NCBI RefSeq assembly: GCF_002224125.1
Contig: NZ_NCSM01000014.1
Coordinates: forward strand, 468,376 to 532,375
Reading direction: 5' to 3'
Origin: Streptomyces sp. NBS 14/10
Lineage (GTDB): Bacteria; Actinomycetota; Actinomycetes; Streptomycetales; Streptomycetaceae
Length of the DNA: 64,000 nt
Of the stretch, positions 39,601 to 51,600 are shown one piece after another (the stretch's first letter is position 1; every line of letters starts with the position of its first letter). Position numbers and translations under genes: made by a program. A model generated the notes under the pieces. That model ran no database searches. It had not been told where the DNA came from and was given only the letters and a program-made list of their open reading frames with translations.

Positions 39601-42600
39601 GGCCTTCTACGCCCAGCAGCACAGCGGGAGGACCCCGGACGCCGCCGCCTATGAATCCCTCCTCGACCTCGCCCGGGACCGTGTCGCCGCGGATCCCGAT
39701 GCCCGGCTCAGCACGGAGGTGCCGGCGCCGGCTCTGACCGTGACGCTCAATGAGCTCGCCACGTCGGGCGAGGCCATCTTGCGTTCCGTCCAAGGGCTGC
39801 CCGTCGGCGTGACGGCGAGCCCGGGGCAGGTGGCGTCCACTCTCTGGGCGACGGTCCGGGCCGCGAAGATGCTGTTCAACGAGATCCCGCCGGCGGACCG
39901 GGAAGCACACGGCCGCAGTGTGCTCCACCTGACCGACGCGGACCCGTGGGGCCTGCCGAAGCGGAAAACCCTCTGGGCCTTGACCGCCAAGGCCCTCGCC
40001 GAGGGGTTGGACGTCACCGACCGCAGCCTGCTGGCCGCCTACCACCTGAAGCAGACCGGCGCCTTCGGCCCGGCCGGTCTGCTGTGGCAAGGGCAGAACG
40101 TCCAAGGCGTCTACTGGAGCGACACGCCCGCGCCCGAGGGAGTGAACTGGCGCAGCGTGCGTCAGATGACGCAGGGGACGGGCGGGACCACCACTCAAGA
40201 GGTCGTGCCGGAATGGGTCGGACCAGAGCTGCCCGACCCCCTTCTGAACCTGATCAATGTGGACCGGGCCGGGAACATCGTGCTGCACCTGCCCGGCCGC
40301 ACCCCGCTCCCGGTGTCCGAGGACGACTTCCTGGCGCTGTTGGACCTCGACCCGGCGCTGCGCACAACGCCGCTGGGTACTCCCGTCCTGTTCCTGACCT
40401 CCGGTCCCGGATCCCTGAGGCCGGAGCTGGTGCAGCGGTTCGCCCAGCGCACCGGCCGTCCCGCCTTCAGCTACAGCGCACCCCTCACGCTGACCGCCGC
40501 CGATCCGTCGGCCCCGCTCGACATCGTCGCTCTCCCGGACCCGGCCACCAAGGCCCCGGGCCACTGGACCAAGGCCACCCGGCAGTCGCCGCCCGTGGAG
40601 CCCTCGGGCCCCACCAGCATCGTGAACCCGGCAGACCCGGCAGACCCGGCCGCCGCACAGCAAGCGGGTTCGGACGGAACCGGTCCGTTGCTGTCGGAGG
40701 AGACCCTGATGGCGGGTCCGTCGGGTGCGGGGCAGGGGCGGAACTGGACGGGCAAGCCGGTGAGCCGGGTGCGGCCCGGCCGGGTGGGTCTGATGGAGAC
40801 GCGGTTGGGTGCGCCGACGAGGATCGTCGCGGAGGAGGACGCGCCGTGGCCGGATTCGGCGTATGTCGTCGCGGCGGAGGGCGACCCCGGCGGGGTGCGG
40901 GTCGCCGGCGGCCGGGTGCTGGACACGGAGGCGTTGGCCGACGTGCTGGCCGCCGACCCCGAGCTGGCGCGGCTGCCGAAGAACGTGCCGGTGCTGCTGG
41001 TTGTGCCGTTCGCGCAGCGGTCCCTGGATCTGCAGGTGCTGGCGGACCGGCTGGGCCGGCGGGTGGTGGGTCCCAGCGGTGAGGGGCGGCTGGTCGGTGA
41101 CGGGTCGGGGGACGCGCATCTTCCGGTGCTGGTCGACCGTGACGCGAAGAAGGCGTTCGGTCTCTGGGCACCCTACGATCCCCAGGACACGGCGCTGCCG
41201 TTCGAGGACCGGGAGTGGACGGCGCTGGACGGGACCACGTTCCGGGACAGCGACGTGGACACCCGGCCCCTGGTCTCCGAGGATCACGAGCGGTTCGGCC
41301 GGATCTCGGCGCGGGACGGCGAGAGCTTGCGGAGGTCGGAGCAGTGGTTCAAGTCGTACCTCGACATGCGGCGGCTCGTGCACGAGATTCCGGCTGGTTC
41401 CGGCCGCCAGGACGTCGGGTTCGAGGAGATAACCCCTGATCCGGCGGTCTACGTCTTCACAGCACACGGGAGTCCGGGCCTGATGGCGCTCGCCCTCCGT
41501 GACGGCCGGACCGTGCGGTTGGGCAAGCGGGACGCCGCGCGTTACGTCGCCGGGCTGCGCGAGGTGCGCCAGCTGCCCGAGGGGCACCGGCTGGGCCTGG
41601 AGGTCTGCTACAGCGCCTCGGACGCCGACCCGCGTCGGGCGCATGGCGTGAACCAGCCCGTGCCCCACGTCGACGATCCTTGGGCTGACGTCCCGTTCGG
41701 TCAGTACGCCGCCAACGAGAGCAGGCGGGAAACCAAGGCGACCACCAGATCGACCGGTATAGGCAGTGGCACTCGTGTGATGACCGCCGCGGTCAATGGT
41801 GAGAGGGGGCGTCGTGTCACGTTCCGGCCTGAGCCGCTTGATCATGAGCTGGACCGGCTGGCGCGTGACGCGGGTCTGCACAAGGGTCCGGGTTCGGTGC
41901 CGGCGGAGTCTCGTGCGACCGCGTTGCGGCTGGTGCGAGGGCTGCGAGGCGTCTTCGGCAACGACGTCGAGAACGACCGTGGCACGCCGGGCGGCCGGTA
42001 CGAGCGGCTGCTCAAGGGCATCGGCGCGCTGGAGACGATGCGTGCGAACGACCCGGCGCTCAGCGGGGTCACCCCGCTGCGGGAGGACATGCTGGCGTTC
42101 TACGCCCAGCAGCACAGCGGGAGGATCGCGGATGCCGCCGCCTACGAGTCTCTCCTGGACTTCGCCCGGGGCCGTGTCGCCGCGGATCCCAATGCGCGGC
42201 TCAGCACGGAGGTGCCGGCGCCGGCTCTGACGGTGACGCTCAATGAGCTCGCCACGTCGGGCGAGGCCATATTGAGTTCCGTTCAGGGGCTGCCCGCCGG
42301 GGCGACGGCGAGCCCGGGGCAGGTGGCGTCCACTCTCTGGGCGATGGTCCGGGCCGCGAAGACGCTGTTCAACGAGATACCGCCGGCGGACCGGGAAGCA
42401 CACGGCCGCAGTGTGCTCCACCTGACCGACGCGGACCCGTGGGACCTGCCGAAGCAGAAGAAAATCTGGGCCTTGACCGCCAAGGCCCTCGCCGAGGGGT
42501 TGGACGTCACCGACCGCACCATGCTGGCCGCCTTCCACCTGAAGCAATTTGCCTTCGTCAAGGCCAAGCTGCTGAGGCAGGGGCAGGTGATACAGGGCGC

Positions 42601-45600
42601 CAACTGGAGCGACACGCCGGCGCCTGCGGGGGTCAACTGGCGCAGCGTGGCCCAGATGACGCAGGGGCCGGGCGGGACCACCACCCAACAGGTCCAGCCG
42701 GAATGGGCCGGACCGGGACTGCCCGACCCCATCCTCAATCTGGTTCACGTGAATCAGGCCGGGAACGTGGTCCTGCACCTGCCCGGCGGGCCTCCGATCG
42801 AAGTGTCCGACGACGAGTTCCTGGCACTGCTGAGTCTGGAACCGGGTATGCGCAGAGCCAACCTTGTACAACCGGTTCTGTTCCTGACCTCAGGTCCCGG
42901 CGCCCTGCGGCCGGAGCTGGCGCAGCGGTTCTCCCAGCGCGCCGGCCGTCCCGCCTTCAGCTACAGCGCACCCCTCACGCTGACCGCCGCCGATCCGTCG
43001 GCCCCGCTCACCATCGGCGCTCTCCCGGACCCGGCCACCAAGGCCCCGGGCCACTGGACCAAGGCCACTCGGCAACCGCCGAAGTCGGTCCCCCAGCCGT
43101 CGGCGTCAGCGGGCTCCGTCACCATGTTCGGCACGACGGACCCCCCTGCCGCGTCGGCACAGACGCCGGACATCGGGGCGCTGCAGATCGGTGCGGAGGG
43201 GGAACCCTCGTCCGGTCCGCTGACGGCGCCCGGGACGTTGATGACGAACGCGTCGGGCGCGCCGCGTGGGCGTAACGTGACGGGCGAGACGGTGCGTCAG
43301 CTGCGGCTCGGGCGGGTGCGGGTGTTCGAGGAGCGGCCGGGTGCGCCGTTGAAGGAGGTGTTGGACGCCGCCGCCCCCGCGCCGTGGGGTGATGCGGCGT
43401 ACGCGGTGTGGGGCGGGAACGACCCGGCGGGTGTGCGCCTGCGGGACGGTCAGGTGCTGAGTGCCGAGGAGTTGGCGGAGGCACTGGCGGCGGATCCGGA
43501 GTTGGCGAAGCTGCCGGAGGACGTGCCGGTGGTGCTGGTGGTGCCGTATCTGGCGAACGAGCGGTACCTGGAGTACATGCGCGCGGTCGCGAATCGGCTG
43601 GGGCGGAAGGTGTGGGCTCCCAGTGGTGATGGGCGTCTGGTGCGGAACAAGAAGCGTGAGCATGTTCCGGCGCTGATCGATCATGGTTCTGACCAGCCGG
43701 TTGGTGCGTGGGTGCCGTTCCACCCGACCACGAAGTCCGCGCCGTTCGAGGACCGTGAGTGGACGGCGCTGGACGGGACGACGTTCCGGGACAGCGATGT
43801 GGACTCCCGGCCTCTGGTCTCCGACCGGCATGAGCGATTCGGCCGGATGTCGCACGCGGATGATGTACGGGACCGGGAACAAAAGCTGCGGTCGTACCTC
43901 CATGCGAAGAAGCTGGTGCATCTGGTGCCGTCCGGTGGCCGGACGGCGCTGGTCAGCGAGGAGAAGCGGCCGCCGTCGGACCCGGCGGTCTATTCCTTCG
44001 TCGCTCACGGGCTGCCAGGAGGACTGCAGCTCGCTCTCCGTAACGGCCGGACGGTGTGGCTGAGTGCCGCGGACGGCGGGCGGTACATCGGCGGGCTGCG
44101 TGAGGTGAGCGAGCTGCCCGACGGGCACCGGATGGGTCTGGAGGTGTGCTGGGCCGGTTCGGCGGGGCATCCGTTGCTGCCGCAGTTGGACAACCGGCCG
44201 GCGCTCCCGGTGGACGATCCGCTGGCAGAGGTGTCCCTCAGCCAGCACACGGCCAATGCGAGCCGGCGGGTGACCAACGCGTCGGTGATGAGCAGCGGGT
44301 TCTTCGACGACACGCGCATTCTGCTGGACACGCCCGGTGGTGTGGCCGGGCGCCGTGAGGACTCGGTGCCCGAGCCGCTGCCGCGTGAGCTGGACGACAT
44401 GGCCGTGAAGGCGGGGCTGCACTCCGGTGAGGGCGAGGCGCCGCCCGCGGTGCGGGCGGTCACCCTCCGGCTGGTACGGGCGTTGCGGAACGTGTTCGGC
44501 CCGGAGGCCGAGGCGGACCGTGACCTGCACCAGCAGTTGCTCAAGGGCATCGGCGCCATGGAGATCCAGCGTGCCAACGATCCGGCACTGAGCCGGTTCA
44601 CGCCGTTCCGGATGGAGTTGTGGACCTTCATCGCGCAGCGTGTGGGCGGTAAGACGCCGGATCGGGACGCTTACCGGAAGGTTCTGGACCTCGCCGCGAA
44701 GGGGCTCGCGCAGAAGCCGGATGCCCGGTTGAGCGAGGCCATCGCGGATCCGTACATCCAGCACGCCCTTAACCAGGTGACGAAGATGGGCGCGGGTCTG
44801 GTGCGGACGGTGCTGAGGCAGCCCGAGACCACGCCGGTGACCCAGCGCGCGGTGACGCAGGTCTTCTGGGCGATGGCCGGTGCCGCACAGCGGATGGGCG
44901 GCATGGATGAGGCGTTCACGGAGCGGCTGGGGCGCAAGGTGCTCCACATGCCCCCGGAGGAACAGTGGACCCCGGCGAAGAAACAGGAGCTGTGGATCCT
45001 GACGGCCCAGGCCATCGCGACCAGGCTGGACCCGTCGGACTACTTCACGCTGGCCGCTTTCCACCTCGCGTCCAAGGGGGCGTTCGGGCCGGCGCATCTC
45101 CTCAAGGAAGGCGAGACGGTCCGGGGCTACAACTGGAGCGGCACGCCGGCGCCCGACGGCGTGTACCTGCGTGTCGTCGGCAGGCAGGACCAGGAGGACG
45201 GCGGGACGACGTCCCTCAAGTACTTCCGCGCGGCGTGGACGGCCGACGGGGAGCCCGAGGACGTCATGGTGGTGTGGACGGATACCGACGCGGACGGATT
45301 CGTGGTCCTCCACCTGCCCGGGATGCCTCCGCTCCGGCTGCCCGACAAGGAGTTCCTGGCGCTGCTGGACCTGGCCCCGATGCTGCGCGCGACACCCCTC
45401 GGTGTGCCGCTGGTGTTCGTGGTGTCCGGTGCGGGTGGCGTGGGGCGTGCGGGGCGTGCGGTGCCGTTGTCGCAGGTGTTCTCCGACCGTACGGGCCGGA
45501 ACGACTGGGCCTACAGCGGGCCGCTGTCGGTGGTCCCCACCACCCCGCCCGCGGGCGCCGCGTCCGCTCCGCTGCGTATCCTCGGCCTGCCCGAGGCGGG

Positions 45601-48600
45601 TACCGGGAAGCCGGGCAGGTGGAGCAAGACGTGGTTGGATCGTCCCAACCCCACCACCATCACGTCGCCGGCCACGCAGGGGGCCGCACTGATGTCCTCC
45701 CCGCCTCCCCGAACCACGCTCCCCGCGTCGCCGAGCGGCTCCGCCGGGCAGCCGGACGCTCCGGCGACCGGCCAGGCATCCGCCGCGCCGTCCGGCCCTC
45801 CCACGGTCGAGGAACCCGCGGCGGATCGGCTGCTGTCGCCGCGGATCCGGCATGCCTCCGGCGTCGGGACGTTCCACTTCGCGCCCGGCACTCCGCTCAC
45901 CGTCGGCCAGGACGGCGCCGGTTCCGGGGAGCGGGACGAGCGATCCGGTATCGCCTACCCGGCCCCCGTCCAGATCAATGCCACCCCCGTGTCCGCGGCC
46001 GACCCGGAGAACGCCCCCGAGGCAGGTACCGAGAACGCTTCCGAGGGTGGTCCGGGCTGGTCGGTGTCGTCCTGGCGCCCGGCCGGATCACCGGGCATGG
46101 TGCGGTTCGCGAGCCTGTACCGGGACCGTGAGTGGCGTCGTCGCAGCGTGGCCCTGGAGTTCGCGCTCGCCGGGGTGGTGAGCGGGGTCGGCGCGATCAC
46201 CGAGTCCGCCCGCGACGCCACGTTCCGGATGTACGAGCAACTCGCCGCGCGCCACGGCGAGGCCGCGGCGGCGCGTGCCTTCTTCCCCCATGACGCCGTT
46301 CCGGCCGACCCCGCGGCCGCGCTGGAGCGGCTGCGTACCCTGCCCCCGGGGCCGCTCACGCTCGATGAGCTGATGACCGCGCTCACCCACGCGGCGTACG
46401 CCGGTCCGGGACTGCCGTCCGAACTCGCCGAGGTGCTGTCCCGGCCGGTCGGCCGCCGTGCGCGCTACGCGCCGGGGAGCGCCTACCGTGCCGTGCACGA
46501 CAGCCGCGGTTTCCGCCGGGTGGGCGGTGAGCGTGGCCCCGCGCTGCGGCTGCTGGGCGCCTACGCCGCGCTCGGCGCGTCTCGCGCGGAGCTGCTCGCG
46601 TTCCGCAGCGTGCTCATGGCCTGGATGATTCCGGCCGATCTGCAGTCGCTGCACGAGATCTTCCGCGCCTCCCACCTGATCGGCATGGGTGACGCGGGAG
46701 AACGGAGCGTCACCATGCGTGATGCCGCGGGGCTCCACAACTGGGCGGCGGAGGCAGCCAAGGGGGCCGGTCTTCGGCGCCTCGGCCCCGACGATGCTCT
46801 CTTCGACCAGCTGACCCCGCCTCATCGCGCGCTGTACGGCGAGCGGATGAGGTACGACCGGCGGTCCACTCCGAGCGCGCTGAACGTTCCGGACGATCTC
46901 AAGTCCATGGTCGACGCCGCGCTCGCCGGTCTCCTGCCGTCCGTCACCCGCAGGAGCGCCGTGCTCCAGGGCTGGCTGCGCCACTACGGCCCCAGGGGCA
47001 GGCAAGCTCTGGACCGGCTCGCCCCCGCCCACATGACGGCCCTGCACCTCTACAGCGGCCCCGATTACCGGCTGATGAAGGCGTTCCTCAACGGTGAGCG
47101 ACTCGGCTCGGGGATGGGCCGTCGCATGGTGCGCCTCAGCGTCTGGTCGGTGACCCGGAGGGCGGCGGCGGTCGACGCAGCCGATTTCCTTCCGATGATG
47201 CTGCGCAAGCAGCCCAATCTTGAGGACCTGTTCGACGAGATGAGGGCCGTGCCGGACCTCGGGGCGTCGAGCCCCCACGTGTCCCGGCTGCGGATGCGGC
47301 TCAACGCGATGGCCGACCGGCTGTACGCCGAGATGCCGCTGCACATCGACATGGCGATCGAGGCGCTGGAGATACTGCCTCCGGTGAACGACGATGTCTG
47401 GTGGGGCGACCGCGGCGTGCCGGGTTCGCTGGACGAGCCGCCGGTGGACGGCCCGGTGTACGGCCGGGACACGATCACGATGCCGTTCTTCCGCAGCACA
47501 TCACTGCTCCATAGTCAGGCACATGGGTTCATGACCCGGAGCAAGGGGGCGCCCGAGGGCTCGCACCCTGGTCTGGTGCACGTTCCGGGGTCGACGGCTC
47601 GGGAGATCAGCCCGTTCGTGGTCTTCCTGTCGGAGACGGAGGCCGTGTATCCGCCGGGTGCGACCTTCGGCATCACCCGCCGGAGCGTCACCGGAGCGCC
47701 CGCCGACAGGCAGCGGTACGAGGCCATGGTCGCCGAGGAGGCCACTGCGCCCATGGGCGACGCCTCCGACCGCTCCATTCCATCGGTCCGTGAACTCGGC
47801 GCGCTGATGGACCTGTTCCACATCGGCCGGGCGGCCGACACCGCTGAGGAGGCGGAGCGGCCCGCGCCGGTGCTGCGGGAGATTCGCGCGGAGGACGGCA
47901 GGGTCATCGGTGTGGCGTCGTTCGATGACGCGGATTGGGCGGTGCGGCGGAATCGCTATGCGCGATTGGACAGGGCGACCGACTATGTGTCGTGGGAGCG
48001 TGACGTTGACGGGCGTCCCGTGGCGACGCACCGGGCGTTGCCGGGTGGCGGGGCTGCCGGGGGGACGTTCTTCTTCGCTTCGCATGGTGGGGCCGAGGGG
48101 CTGGCACTCGCCGAGGAGGGTGGCGGCGTCCGGCGGGATGACGGGTCGTATACGGGGCGGCTGCTCGAATGGGTACGGGGCCGTGGCTTCCGTAGCGTGA
48201 CGGTGGTGGCGTGTGGTCCTGGCGATGTGCCCGGGAGCGTGGAGGAGGCCAGGGCGCGGGCGCAGCGGTTGGCGGACGCGGCGGGCCTGCCGGTTCATCT
48301 GGAGGTGGGCCGTTCCGCGGTGTCCGGTGGTGGGCAGGTGCATCTGCTGGAGGATGCCGAAAAGCGGGCCACGGGGTGGGTGACGGCGTATCCGGCCGGT
48401 TGGCCGGTTCCGGCAGCGGCCCCGGCCCCGGACACCGGCACTCCCGGGACCACCGCCACGTACCCGGCTCCCGCCCAGGTCAACGCCACACCCGCGTCCG
48501 CGGCCGACCCGCAGAGCGCTGCCTCCGACGACGGTCCGGGCTGGTCGGTGTCGTCCTGGAGGCCGGCCGGATCGCCGGGCAGGGTGCGGTTCGCGCGGCT

Positions 48601-51600
48601 GTACCGGGACCGTGAGTGGCGTCGTCGCAGCGTGGCCATGGAGTTCGTGTTCGCGGGGTACATGGGCCAGATCGGCGCGTTCACCGAGACCGCTCGTGAT
48701 GCCGTGCTCCGCATGTACCAGGAGCTCGCCGCGCGCCACGGCGAGGCCGCGGCGCAGCGCGCCTTCTTCCCGCCGACCGCGGTTCCGGCGAACCCCGCGG
48801 CGGCGCTGGAGCGGCTGCGCACGCTGCCGCCGGGGCCGCTCGCGCTGGATGAGCTGATGGCCGCGCTCACCCGCGCGTCGTACGCCGGTCCGGGGCTGCC
48901 GCGCGAGCTCGCCGAGGCGTTGTCCCGTCCGGTGGGCCGCCGGGCGCGGTACGCCCCGGGCAGTGCGTACCGTGAGGTGCACGACAGCCGTGGTTTGCGC
49001 CGGGTGGGCGGTGAGGATGGTCCCGCGCTGCGGCTGTTGCAGACCTTTGCCGCGCTCGGTGCGTCGCCTGCCCAGCTGTTCGCGTTCCGCGGCGCGCTCA
49101 TCGGCTGGATGATCCCGGCCGATGTGCAGTCGCTGCACGAGATCCTGCGCGCCTCCCACCTGCTCGGCCTGGGGAACGCCCAAGAACGCGGCGCCGTGCT
49201 GCGCGACGGAGCCGGGCTCCACAACTGGGTGGCGGACTCCGCACGGAGCGCAGGCTTCCACAGGTTCGATCCTCACGGTCATCTGATCCCGCCGCATCGC
49301 CGGTTGTACGGCGAGCGGATGACGTACAGCGCGGACATCACCCCCAGTGAGCTGGATCTCCCGGGCGATCTCGTGAGGCTGACCGGCGCCGCGCTCACCG
49401 GGAATCTGCCGTCCGGCACCCGAAGGGAGCGGGCACTCCACGACTGGCTCCGCGAGTACGGTGACGCGGGTATGCAAGCTCTGGCGCGCCTGGCACCGGC
49501 CCACCTGACGGCCATACACCTGTACAGCGGGCCTGACTACCGGCTGGTGAAGGCGTACCTCAACGGTGAGCGTCTCGGCTCGGGGATGGGCCGTCGTCTG
49601 CTGCGCTCCAGCGTCTGGTCGTTGACCCGGCACGCGGTGGAGATGGACGCGCCCGCTTTTCTGCCGATGATGCTCCGCAACCATCCCGACCTCGATGAGC
49701 TCTTCGACGACATGCGGGCCGAATCGGACCTGGGTGAGCCGGGCCCCGAGGTGGCCGAGCTGAGGGAGCGCTCGGATGCGATGGCCGACTGGCTGTACGA
49801 CCAGCTGCCGCTGCACGTCGACATGATGATCGAGGGGCTGGAGATCCTTCCGCCCGTGGGGCGTGACGTCTGGTGGGGCGACCGCGGGGTGCCGGGTCCG
49901 CTGGGCGGGCCGCCGGTGGACGGGCCGGTGTACGGCCGGGACACGATCACGATGCCGTTCCCCCGCAGCACATCGCTGGTGCGCGCCCGGGCACATGAGT
50001 TCATGACGTGGAGCAAGCGCCCGCCCCAGGGCTCGCACCCCGCTCTGGTGCATGTTCCGAACTCGACGGCGCGGGTGATCACTCCCTTCGTGGCCTCCCT
50101 GTCGGAGGCGGAGGCGACGTATCCGCCGGGTGCGTTCTTCCACCTCACCCACCGGGGCGTCGTTCCCGGTGACCAGCGGACCGTCCCGCACGAGTCCATG
50201 ACCGTCCAGGAGGCCACGCCGCCCGGAGACCAACCCTCCGACGGCGCCGCTTTGCCGCTCCGCCAACTCGGGCTGCCCCACGACCTGTTCAGCATCGGTC
50301 CGCAACCCGCGCCGGTGTTGCGCCCGATTCACGGGCAGGACGGCGAGCTCATCGGTGTGGCGTCGTTCGACGACGCGGACTGGGCGGTGCGCCGCGAGCA
50401 GTACTCCCGGTTGGGCCGTGCGACGGGGTTCGTGTCGTGGGAGCGTGACGGCCAGGGCCGACCGGTGGCGACCCACCAGGCGTTGCCGGGTGGCGGCAGG
50501 GCCGGCGGTACGTTCTTCTTCGCGTCGCACGGTGGGCCCGAGGGGCTGGCGCTGGTCACCCAGGACGGCGGCGTCCGGCGTGATGACGGTTCGTACGCGG
50601 GGCGGTTGCTGCGGTCGGCGCGGGGGCGTGGGTTCCGCAGCGTGACGGTGCTCGCGTGTGGTCCCGGCGATGTGGCGGGGAGCGAGGCGGAGGCCAGGGC
50701 ACGGGCCAAGCGGATGGCGAACCAGGCGGGGCTGCCGGTTCATCTGGGCGGGGGCCGTGCCGCGGTGTCCGAAGGGCTGCCGCATCTGCTGGAGGACGCC
50801 GAGGGGCGGGCCACGGGGTGGGTGACGGAGTATCCGGACGGCTGGTCGGGCCCCGAGGTACCGGCCCCGGGCACGGGAACCGGGAATCGCGTCGCGGTCG
50901 GCTATCCGGCCCGCGAACAGTTCAACGTCACGGGCAGCGTGCGGGACGCCGCCCCGGAGGAAATCGAGCGCATCGACGCCGCTGGGGGAGCGGCCTGGGC
51001 GGTGTCGGCCTGGCAGCCGGCCGGCGCCGCGGGCACGGCGCGGTTCACGGGCTTCTACCGGGACCGTGAGTGGCGGCAGCGCAGCGCCGACTGGGAGGAC
51101 ACCCTCGCCGAGGCGCTGAGCGACATCCCCGAACTCGCCGAGGTGGTCGGGCTGGCGGTGCGCGGCGTGTTCGAGAAGCTCGCCGAGAGCAACGGAGAAG
51201 AGCGGGCGCTGCGCGCCTTCTTCGCCCCGGACACGATGCCGGAGAACCCGGCTGCCGAGCTGGAACGGCTGCTCGACGCGCCCCCGGGGCCGGAGGCGCT
51301 GGACGGGCTGATGAGGGCCCTCCTCCACGCCGCGTACGCCGGTCCGGGGATGCCCTCCCAGGTCGAGCGGGCGCTGTCCGCGCTCGGCCGCGGATCCCGG
51401 CTCCACCCGGCGGACAGCGCCTACCGCGCCGTGCACGACAGCCGTGGTTTCCGCCGGGTGGGTGGCGAGCGTGGTCCCGCGCTGCGACTGCTGCGGATGT
51501 TCGCCGCGCTCGGCCTGCCGCCGTCCACGCTGCCGGTGTTCCGCACCGCTTTGACCGCCTGGATGATCCCGACCGATCTGCAATCCCTGCACGAGATCCT

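Noticed and set aside
38936..42871. A 1311-codon open frame on the minus strand across modules A2-A4
   Set aside because: It is the antisense of the repeated modules. High GC removes stops, the composition is Arg/His/Gly/Pro skewed, and no domain or ribosome binding site fits. The same applies to long minus frames at 47501-52576, 52712-54931 and 60155-63070.
35738..45660. Tandem modules considered as a CRISPR array or non-coding repeat
   Set aside because: The period is about 2.5 kb and always in frame; these are coding domain repeats.
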